Assembly: GCF_001748145.1 (NCBI RefSeq)
Contig: NZ_BCQA01000002.1
Location: forward strand, 186,001 to 250,000
Length of the DNA: 64,000 nt
Origin: Bosea sp. BIWAKO-01
GTDB taxonomy: Bacteria; Pseudomonadota; Alphaproteobacteria; Rhizobiales; Beijerinckiaceae
Direction: 5' to 3'
A model generated the notes under the pieces. It did not search any database and had not been told where the DNA came from. It saw only the letters and a program-made list of their open reading frames with translations. Below are positions 57,449-64,000 of the stretch, one piece after another. Position 1 is the first letter of the stretch, and each line of letters begins with the position of its first letter. A program made the position numbers and the translations under genes.

Positions 57449-58516
57449 TCAAGTCTGAACGCCCGCGGTACGCATCTGGCTCGGCGCCAGCCCGGTCCAA
57501 TGCTTGAATGCGTGCGAGAACGCGCTCACGTCCTGAAACCCCAATAGCCAGGCAATCTTCGAGACATGGAGGCTACTATGGCTGAGATAGCGCTCAGCCA
57601 GGTCGCGCCGCATCTGCTGAAGGATCTCCGAGAAGCTCAACCCCTCATCGGCGAGCCGTCGCATAAACGTCCTTTCGCTCATTCCAAGCTGACGCGCGAT
57701 GACGTCCGCACGCACCTTGCCGTGAGGCAGCAGCGGAGCGATCGCATTCTCGACGCTCACCCGCAGCGGGCTCGCATTGGTTGCGCGGGGCGCCAGCGCC
57801 GCTTCGCAATAGTCCAGCATGAGATCGTTGAGGTAAGGGTCAGCGTTAACGAGGGCGCGCGCGTGCGCGTCTGCTGGCAAAACGATTGCGTCGATATCGG
57901 CGCCGAACTCGACCGTCGTCCCGGCAAACCGTGACATCGCCGATGTATCTCCTGACCGATGATGCGCGATCGAGACGGACTGGGGCACCAGACTCGTCCC
58001 TGTCAGGATGCGGCAGAGGCGGATAGTTCCAAAAATGCAGAACTCGAGCTGATGCCTGTCGGAATGCCGCGGAAGGCCCGCGTAGGTTAGACCGATGCTG
58101 AGTTCGCGCCCCGTGCCAACGCTGAATACCAAGGCTTCGTTGGTGATCGAACTGTATCGCGCAATTCGTTGCAGTGCGTCGCCAAGCGTTTGCGACGACG
58201 CCATGACGTAGAACAGCAGCCCGAGGGCGCGCGGCTCGAAGTCCTGCGCCAGGGTGAAGCCCAGAAAGTCATCTCTCAGCGCAGTGGCAGCCCGGTCCAG
58301 CAGGGCGATCTGACCCTGAACAGGTACTCTCGGATTGCGAGCGGCGAGCATTTCCTCGGTCAGGCCGATATCCTTCAGCAGAGGCGCAATCGGCACGCCA
58401 ACGTCAACAAGACGCGCGATTGCAAGTCTCGCGATGCCCGCTCGGGTTGTCGGCAGAGAGTTCAGGTCAGGTGGCAAGGCGGCCACTCCCTGCTCGTGTC
58501 TGTGCCGGCCCAACAC
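57449..58516 (-). CDS. AraC-family transcriptional regulator
   Basis: 355 residues from GTG 58516, although the exact start is uncertain. The N-terminal half is an arabinose-binding-like (PF12625-type) ligand domain; the C-terminal 100 residues hold the double helix-turn-helix (IARQLGMSERTFMRRLADEGLS and IAWLLGFQDVSAFSHAFKHW). Similar proteins control lipid, haloalkane or ornithine-related genes. No obvious target adjoins it. Confidence 0.9.
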   Translation of the reverse strand: MLGRHRHEQGVAALPPDLNSLPTTRAGIARLAIARLVDVGVPIAPLLKDIGLTEEMLAARNPRVPVQGQIALLDRAATALRDDFLGFTLAQDFEPRALGLLFYVMASSQTLGDALQRIARYSSITNEALVFSVGTGRELSIGLTYAGLPRHSDRHQLEFCIFGTIRLCRILTGTSLVPQSVSIAHHRSGDTSAMSRFAGTTVEFGADIDAIVLPADAHARALVNADPYLNDLMLDYCEAALAPRATNASPLRVSVENAIAPLLPHGKVRADVIARQLGMSERTFMRRLADEGLSFSEILQQMRRDLAERYLSHSSLHVSKIAWLLGFQDVSAFSHAFKHWTGLAPSQMRTAGVQT

Positions 58517-58717
58517 GCAGGCAGGAGCAAACTAAACGATGGCAGAGAATAACAAGCGGGGGACCTAACGGCAACGTATTTCGGGGAGGTCCGAAACGGG
58601 AAGCCGGGGGCGATGCGCCATGAACGTAAGACGCTAAGCGGCGCGGGCTTTGTATTCGCGAACATAACATTCCGACACCGCCGCTCCCGTCGTCAACCCG
58701 CTGCGGAGCCCGAGCCA

Positions 58718-59016
58718 TGCCTGACATCAACTGGCGACGCGGGTTCTAGCGGCTCTGGCGCGTCGCCTCCGCCCTCTGGGCCGCCGTGGCCGTCCTGTTC
58801 CTGCTCTACGACGGCACAGGAGGGCTGATCCGATGGCGCCCGAACAATTCGTCCCCATCGCGATCCTGATCGCCGGGCGCCGCTGCTGCTCGGTCTCTGC
58901 GTAGCCTACATCCTAAAAGGATTCCGCTGATGGGCGACATCGTTGCCGACGTGCTCGCCGCCAGCGCCATCCTGCTGTGCGTCCTCGCGGGGCTCTGGTT
59001 CTACGCAGCCAACTGA
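58718..59016 (+). pseudogene. cluster of tiny membrane-protein frames, partly broken
   Basis: Three hydrophobic peptides follow each other. The first opens MPDINWRRGF, hits a stop, then continues as RLWRVASALWAAVAVLFLL. The second, MAPEQFVPIAILIAG, needs one restored base to continue as APLLLGLCVAYILKGFR; its stop overlaps the third, an intact 28-codon frame MGDIVADVLAASAILLCVLA (58930-59016). They resemble small phage- or plasmid-type membrane proteins; function unknown. Confidence 0.35.
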
Positions 59017-59072
59017 TTTGCCTCGGGGGTAAACCATGTTGACGTGCTGCCCTTTGCTCTCATTAGCGGGGA

Positions 59073-59432
59073 ATGGTTGCAGCCCCTGCAACAGCAGCCT
59101 GGGATTTCCCACTTGCCTCTTGCGCTTCCTGGAATGGAACCATCGTCGAGCGAGAGGGAATCGACACCAGAACCGCAATGATCAAGAGCATCGTCACGAA
59201 AGCGGATCTTCAGGAATACTGCGAGCGTGACCCAGGCGGCGAGGTCAAGCCGCCCGGCAGCAGGCCAGGCATCAGCCAGTGCGTGGCGCGCTATCTCAAG
59301 ACTGAAAGTGGCTCAGAGCTCATTGCGATGGCGAACTGCCCCGCTGGCTTGCTTGAATTCCAGTACGGCTCCAACTCGCCCCGCCGCCTGAAATTTCCGC
59401 TTCAATGCCGACGTTTCATGCGCTTCTGGTAA
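59073..59432 (+). CDS. hypothetical protein
   Basis: 119 residues starting MVAAPATAAWDFPLASCASW; the central part (IKSIVTKADLQEYCERDPGG) has normal protein composition and the protein has five Cys. No upstream ribosome-binding site with good spacing and no recognised family. Confidence 0.4.
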   Translation: MVAAPATAAWDFPLASCASWNGTIVEREGIDTRTAMIKSIVTKADLQEYCERDPGGEVKPPGSRPGISQCVARYLKTESGSELIAMANCPAGLLEFQYGSNSPRRLKFPLQCRRFMRFW

Positions 59433-59559
59433 TCCGCCGCTGATCGCGCAGTTCAAATTGCCTTGTCCGAAAGCGGCCAGTCGGATGCGGTTGAAGTAGA
59501 AAAGGGTACCCTTTGCGCAAGTTTCCGGGCGTTGACGAGGTTCCGTCGCCTCCTGGCGG

Positions 59560-59722
59560 TCTCTCCCGCGCCTGCGCGCGGAGCGCGCGTGGAGCACTGA
59601 TTAAAGCGGCCTCCGCCAGGACCTTCGACGCCCTCTGGAAGGCTATCAGAAACATCTTCGATTTAGTCAGCCCGGCCGAGTGCCAAAACCTTTTCAAACA
59701 CGCAGGTTATGCGTCAGATTAA
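59560..59722 (+). pseudogene. C-terminal remnant of an IS630-family transposase
   Basis: RTFDALWKAIRNIFDLVSPA followed by ECQNLFKHAGY is the closing helix block of IS630-type transposases (ECxNYFxxAGY). The catalytic part is absent. Confidence 0.6.
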
Positions 59723-59757
59723 ATGTTCGATGCTTCAGGCGGCAATCGCTGAGCCGG

Positions 59758-60117
59758 TCAGCCTGCCCGAACGTAGCTTCCAGGTGCCGGTTCGATCGGT
59801 TTCAGGCCGCCAGTACCGGGCCGATAGGCGGGAACCTCCTCGATGCCGCAATGCGCCTCCAACCAGGCCGACCAGTGAGGCCACCACGACCCCTCGTGTT
59901 TTCTGGCGCCAGCCAGCCATTCCTGCGGGCTTTCGGGATAGTCGCTCCGTGTCCAGTAGCCATATTTTGACCGATTGCCCGGAGGATTGATTACCCCCGC
60001 GATATGGCCTGAGCCCCCCAGCACGAAGGTCGTCTCGCCGCCCAGAAGCTGCGTGGTTGGATAGATCGAGGTCCAGACCGCGATGTGGTCTTCCTTGGTG
60101 GCAAGCACGTAAAAGGG
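59758..60117 (-). pseudogene. phaC: C-terminal fragment of a poly(3-hydroxyalkanoate) synthase, truncated by IS copy 2
   Basis: About 119 codons ending PAPGSYVRAG. The segment FVLGGSGHIAGVINPPGN includes the catalytic-region His (SGHIAG) and WLAGARKHEGSWWPHW is the family's C-terminal signature. The frame begins abruptly at the IS end; the first two-thirds, including the lipase-box Cys, is missing, and it is not on the far side of the IS. Confidence 0.85.
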
Positions 60118-60182
60118 TGGCCTGCCCCTGAAAAGTGGCCCTCCCTGAAGTAGGCTTTTTGAGCCTTTGGAGGATGCCCGCG

Positions 60183-60461
60183 ATGCCGCAGAAGAAGCAC
60201 AAGCCTGAGGAGATCGTCGCGAAGCTGCGGCAGGTCGACGTGCTGTTATCGCAGGGGCGCCCGGTCGCGGAGGCGATCCGGGCCATCAGCGTGACGGCGT
60301 TCACGTATTATCGCTGGCGCAAGGAGTTTGGCGGGCTGAAGTCCGACCAGGTGAAGCGCCTGAAGGATCTGGAGAAGGAGAACGAGCGGTTGCGCAAAGC
60401 CGTCTCGGATCTGACGTTGGAGAAGCTGATCCTCAAAGAGGCCGCCTCGGGAAACTACTAA
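60183..60461 (+). CDS. IS3-family transposase OrfA (copy 2)
   Basis: 92 residues, identical in sequence to OrfA of copy 1 (MPQKKHKPEEIVAKL to ILKEAASGNY). Confidence 0.92.
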   Translation: MPQKKHKPEEIVAKLRQVDVLLSQGRPVAEAIRAISVTAFTYYRWRKEFGGLKSDQVKRLKDLEKENERLRKAVSDLTLEKLILKEAASGNY

Positions 60462-60519
60462 GCCCCGCCCGTCGTCGCCGCTGCATCGACCACGCCATGA
60501 TGAAGTTCGGTCGGAGCGG

Positions 60520-61347
60520 TTGGCGTGCCGGGTTCTGGGGCAACATCGATCTACGCATCGCAAGGTTCCGAAGGGCCGCACTGACGATGCGGCGCTGACC
60601 GCCGACATTGTCGAGCTCGCCACCCAGTATGGCCGTTACGGCTACCGCCGGATCGCGGCCATGCTGGAGACAGCCGGTTGGGCGGTGAACGTCAAACGTG
60701 TCGAGCGGATCTGGCGGCGGGAGGGACTGAAGGTGCCGGCCAGTCAACCTAAGAAAGGCCGTCTCTGGCTGAATGACGGATCATGCATCCGGCTTCGGCC
60801 GGAATATCCCGACCATGTCTGGTCCTACGACTTCGTCGAGGATCGCACCCACAACGGTCGGAAGTTCCGCATGCTGAACGTCATTGATGAGTTCACCCGG
60901 GAATGCATTGCGATCCGAATCGACCGGAAGCTCAAATCCACCGACGTCATCGACGTGCTATCCGATCTCTTCATCCTACGCGGAGTGCCCGGGCATGTTC
61001 GTTCGGACAACGGTCCCGAGTTCGTCGCCAGGGCGGTGCGGGAGTGGATCGCGGCGGTCGGCGCGAAAACAGCGTTTATCGAGCCTGGCAGTCCTTGGGA
61101 GAACGGCTACTGCGAGAGCTTTAACTCCAAGCTTCGTGACGAGCTTCTGAACGGCGAGCTGTTCTACAGCCTCGCCGAGGCCCGGATCGTCATCGAGGGC
61201 TGGCGTCAGCACTACAATACCCGGCGCCCACACTCCTCGCTCGGCTATCGGCCGCCAGCGCCGACCGCCGTGGTCTGGCCGGCCGCGCAAACCCAACCCG
61301 CTTCGCCGGCCATCTCAACCGTGGCCGCCAAGCCCACCATGCATTAG
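60520..61347 (+). CDS. IS3-family transposase OrfB (copy 2)
   Basis: 275 residues, identical to OrfB of copy 1, DDE triad intact. The same out-of-phase stretch before the TTG start is present, so that feature predates the duplication and is not a sequencing error in one copy. Confidence 0.92.
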   Translation: MACRVLGQHRSTHRKVPKGRTDDAALTADIVELATQYGRYGYRRIAAMLETAGWAVNVKRVERIWRREGLKVPASQPKKGRLWLNDGSCIRLRPEYPDHVWSYDFVEDRTHNGRKFRMLNVIDEFTRECIAIRIDRKLKSTDVIDVLSDLFILRGVPGHVRSDNGPEFVARAVREWIAAVGAKTAFIEPGSPWENGYCESFNSKLRDELLNGELFYSLAEARIVIEGWRQHYNTRRPHSSLGYRPPAPTAVVWPAAQTQPASPAISTVAAKPTMH

Positions 61348-61563
61348 ATTAGAACTGGGCCACCAAATGGGGGCAAGCCAGGAAGATGGCCCGTTATGGA
61401 CTGTGGCAAGGTCCGGTTTCGGGCGGTTCAATTCGCTAAGTGGCAACGCCTCCGGTACGAGCCCTTTCCGGACTCTGGCCACGTCCGCGCTCGGCCATTC
61501 TGATCCGGCCAGCAATGGGTTGAGCGAATGCTATCGCCCAAATCCACTTTTCGGGCCGATGCT

Positions 61564-61950
61564 TTAGTTGCGGGATGATCGCATCCCCGGTCGCTTCCTG
61601 ACGTCAGGATCGGCGAGCAAGCGCGCGTAGTCATCGCATTCCACCGGCACGAGCGCCACGCGCGCCTCGGCATCATGATGCAGACCGAAGCCGTATTGCT
61701 TCACCAATGGCGAGGCGCGCAAACAGGCTTGCGGCTTGTCGAATAACCGCGCCGCAGCATCCGCCCCTTTGCGCGCCCGCTCGACCGCCCGCAGAAGTTC
61801 GTCAGACGTCAGTTCACAGGGCCGCGCCAACAGCATCTCATATTGCATCCTCGCGACTGTGCCTGGCTTTGCCGGAGGCGCGCTCAGTGGGGCCGTGCAA
61901 TTCGCCGCCACGGTGATCAGCGTGGTGCGGTAGTTGGTGGAATGGCTCAT
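61564..61950 (-). CDS. DUF6157-family protein
   Basis: 128 residues. MSHSTNYRTTLITVAANC, the central MQYEMLLARPCELTSDELL and KPQACLRASPLVKQYGFGLH followed by HDAEARVAL are characteristic of this widespread small soluble family of unknown function. ATG 61950 stands alone on its strand, 218 bases from the Nramp stop. Confidence 0.8.
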   Translation of the reverse strand: MSHSTNYRTTLITVAANCTAPLSAPPAKPGTVARMQYEMLLARPCELTSDELLRAVERARKGADAAARLFDKPQACLRASPLVKQYGFGLHHDAEARVALVPVECDDYARLLADPDVRKRPGMRSSRN

Positions 61951-62168
61951 TGGAACTCTCTGGCGCGAGCAGATGCCCCGATGCTTGCAAGCGTCGACAG
62001 CTATGGGCGCGTTGCGATGAAATCAACCCATTCGCCGATTGGCTGCCCTGGGCGGAAAGTTCAGCCAGGCAGGCACTGGACTGCGTCCGCCAGGAGCGGG
62101 AACTGGAGGGCTGCAGGGCAGGCGACATGCACCGCGGTGCAGTCATGCGCGACCGTCCAGTGGCTGGT

Positions 62169-63515
62169 TCAGCCGAAGGCGACGTCAAGGAACAGCTTGA
62201 CGTTCAGGACAATGATCACAGCCGCGATCAGGGCTGCGCTCACTGTGAGCCAGCGCGGCGAGACCAGTTCGCCCATCTTCTTGCGCGAGGCCGTGAGCAT
62301 GACGAGCGGCACGATGGCGAAGGGCAGCTGGATGCTCAGGACCACCTGCGAGAGGATGAGCAGCTTGCCGGTCTGCGCCTCGCCATAGGCGATCGTCACG
62401 ACGATGGCGGGAATGATCGCGATCAGTCGCGTGACCAGACGGCGCAGCCATGCCGGCAGCTTAATGTCGATGAAGCCTTCCATGACGATCTGTCCGGCCA
62501 TGGTGGCGGTCACCGTCGAATTGAAGCCGCAGCAGAGCAGGGCGATGGCGAAGAGCGAGGGGGCGATCGACGCGCCGAGCAGCGGGGCGAGCAGTTCATG
62601 CGCGCGCCCGAGTTCGGAGATGGTGTTCTGCCCGGTCTTGTAGAAGGTCGCGGCGGCGAGGATCAGGATCGCGGCGTTGATGACCAGGGCGAACATCAGG
62701 GCGACGCTGGTGTCGAGTGTCGCGTATTTCAGCGCATCGCGCTTCTCCGGCAGGCTGCCGCCATAGGCGCGGGTCTGCACGATGCCGGAATGCAGATAAA
62801 GGTTATGCGGCATCACCGTCGCGCCGATGATGCCGAGCGCGAGATAGAGCATGTTGGGATTGGTGATGATCTCGGTCGTCGGGGCGAAGCCGCGAATGAC
62901 CTGCCCCCAATCCGGGTCGGCGAGCGCGATCTGGATGGAAAAGCATAGTGCGATCACGATGAGCAAGCTGATGATGAAGGCTTCGATCCAGCGAAAGCCG
63001 CTGTTCTGCAGCCAGAGGATGACGAAGACATCGAGCGCGGTGATCAGCACACCGATTTCGAGCGGAATTCCAAAAAGCAGATTGAGGCCGATCGCCGTGC
63101 CGATGACCTCGGCGAGGTCGGTCGCGCAGATCGCCAGTTCCGCAAAGATCCAGAGCGGCCAGGAGACCCAGCGCGGATAGGCATCACGGCAGGCCTGGGC
63201 GAGGTCCCTGCCGGTCGCAATCGCCAGCCGTGCGCAAAGCGACTGCAGGATTATCGCCATGATATTGGAGACGAGTGCGACGACGAGCAACGTATAGCCG
63301 AACTGCGCACCACCCGAGAGCGCGGTCGCCCAGTTGCCGGGGTCCATATAGCCGACGGCCACGAGATAGCCCGGGCCGAGAAATGTCAGGAACTTGCGCC
63401 AGGTCGTGGCCCTGGCCGAAACCGGGATCGATCGAAAGACGTCCAGCAGGGACGGCTCCCCGCGCTGACGTTGCCAGCCACCTTGTTTCGGAGCGCTCGC
63501 AATATCGATTGTCAT
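62169..63515 (-). CDS. mntH: Nramp-family divalent metal (Mn2+/Fe2+) transporter
   Basis: 448 residues from ATG 63515 ([13 protein letters not shown]), eleven membrane helices. Metal-site motifs are intact: [11 protein letters not shown] in TM1 and [15 protein letters not shown] in TM6. Proton-coupled Mn2+ uptake through the inner membrane is the usual role. It is a single-gene unit; two GACC-GGTC dyads lie about 100 bases upstream. Confidence 0.95.
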   Translation of the reverse strand: MTIDIASAPKQGGWQRQRGEPSLLDVFRSIPVSARATTWRKFLTFLGPGYLVAVGYMDPGNWATALSGGAQFGYTLLVVALVSNIMAIILQSLCARLAIATGRDLAQACRDAYPRWVSWPLWIFAELAICATDLAEVIGTAIGLNLLFGIPLEIGVLITALDVFVILWLQNSGFRWIEAFIISLLIVIALCFSIQIALADPDWGQVIRGFAPTTEIITNPNMLYLALGIIGATVMPHNLYLHSGIVQTRAYGGSLPEKRDALKYATLDTSVALMFALVINAAILILAAATFYKTGQNTISELGRAHELLAPLLGASIAPSLFAIALLCCGFNSTVTATMAGQIVMEGFIDIKLPAWLRRLVTRLIAIIPAIVVTIAYGEAQTGKLLILSQVVLSIQLPFAIVPLVMLTASRKKMGELVSPRWLTVSAALIAAVIIVLNVKLFLDVAFG

Positions 63516-64000
63516 GGCCGACTCCGAACTGCAAATCGTATGCAACAGCAAGATTGCAGCCCGAATGAAGGGCCGTCAATTCAACTAATACTTGTCTACG
63601 ACAGATCCTGAGACCAAGGTCTGCGCACCTGACCAAAGGTCTGCGGCAGGAGGCATTATGTTTGCCGGTGACCGCGGCCGGGCTTGACCCTTCCGACGTC
63701 AGCGCCCTTCGTGGCTCTTCTGGGCGATGGGATCGACGCGCAAGCTCAAGGCGCAATCCGCCGACCACCCCATCGCCGCAACGGTGCGTTGATGGGACCG
63801 GCTGAAGCCTGCCGAGAACGTCGGCCTGATGGTCCGGGCCGAGCTTCCGCTCTGGCGCCGGGCGGCCTTGGACGGCCCGCCTGCGGCGCAAGGGCACCTT
63901 GCGCAGCCGCCCGCTGTGTGACGCGCGCGATCGTCCAGCCCGCCTGGCTGATCTCGGCTTGCGCCATCGGCGAGAGCGCGCCGTTGGTCGCCAGGCGCTC
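63516..64000. other. upstream region of mntH and right edge of the window
   Basis: The first 150 bases should contain the mntH promoter. Beyond 63660 several frames are open on both strands, but none gives a recognisable protein; a minus-strand frame (ATNGALSPMAQAEISQAGW) entering from the right edge may be the broken end of a gene. Confidence 0.35.
63612..63641. promoter_or_regulatory. two direct copies of a GACC-A2/3-GGTC dyad upstream of mntH
   Basis: GACCAAGGTC (63612-63621) and GACCAAAGGTC (63631-63641) start 19 bases apart and share the following CTGCG. They could form a two-site operator for mntH, but they do not match the known Mur or MntR boxes. Confidence 0.35.

Larger units (their letters stand above)
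60118..61380 (+). mobile_element. IS3-family insertion sequence, copy 2 (inverted)
   Basis: 1,263 bases, the same element as at 38415-39680 but in opposite orientation, with OrfA and OrfB rightward. The left end has four C where copy 1 has five (TGGCCTGCCCC-TGAAAAG). No target duplication is visible: left flank AAAAGGG, right flank GGAAGAT. That, with the lost half of phaC, indicates a deletion or recombination after insertion. Confidence 0.93.

Overview
High-GC alphaproteobacterial chromosome or large replicon, most likely Hyphomicrobiales (rhizobial/Bosea/Methylobacterium-type). The assignment is an inference from the GroEL sequence, the CIRCE-controlled groESL operon, the many polar amino-acid and polyamine-type ABC transporters, and pervasive ATGA gene overlaps. 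No rRNA operon, intact tRNA, CRISPR array or replication origin is visible.

Layout. 0-2.5 kb: groESL, leftward, with terminator and CIRCE operator. 2.9-10.2 kb: a rightward catabolic operon under a GntR/FCD regulator (class I glutamine amidotransferase, PotD-like binding protein, creatinase/DoeA-like M24 hydrolase, fused double permease, ATPase, DHDPS-family aldolase). 10.8-19.0 kb: a second transport/catabolism locus, with a polar amino-acid ABC transporter and a flavin monooxygenase leftward, facing a CMD/AhpD-like pair, a LysR regulator and an octopine/nopaline-type dehydrogenase rightward. 19.2-21.3 kb: an MFS exporter with a His-rich tail and a pterin carbinolamine dehydratase.

21.5-38.0 kb: a complete but rearranged complex I. 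nuoJ-nuoK-mrpD-like-small ORF-nuoL-like-nuoM-nuoN-nuoABCDEFG run leftward as one unit, while nuoH-nuoI and a CBS-domain gene run rightward and converge on nuoG. The set encodes four antiporter-like membrane subunits instead of three, and a NuoG with an intact N7 cluster motif.

38.0-44.5 kb: an accessory, decayed stretch. It holds an IS3-family element (copy 1), an M20 amidohydrolase cut off by it, an arginase-ornithine cyclodeaminase operon with a divergent Lrp/AsnC regulator, HEPN, PAS and transposase remnants, and the 3' half of a tRNA-Lys(CUU) gene that looks like an integration scar. 44.8-56.1 kb: a roughly 2,445-residue surface protein with five nearly identical 333-residue tandem repeats and six 57-residue FG-GAP-like repeats, facing the ABC and membrane-fusion subunits of a type I secretion system that probably exports it. 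56.3-56.9 kb: three tiny overlapping ORFs. 56.9-64 kb: a lipoprotein, an AraC regulator, decayed small genes, a truncated PHA synthase ending at an inverted second copy of the IS (copy 2), a DUF6157 gene and an Nramp metal transporter.

A cross-cutting observation: at least five otherwise well-conserved genes (flavin monooxygenase, opine dehydrogenase, nuoH, nuoL-like, nuoM) carry single-base frameshifts, mostly at short G/C runs. Restoring one or two bases gives family-typical lengths. This looks more like residual sequencing or assembly error than gene death, and the frames should be checked against raw reads.
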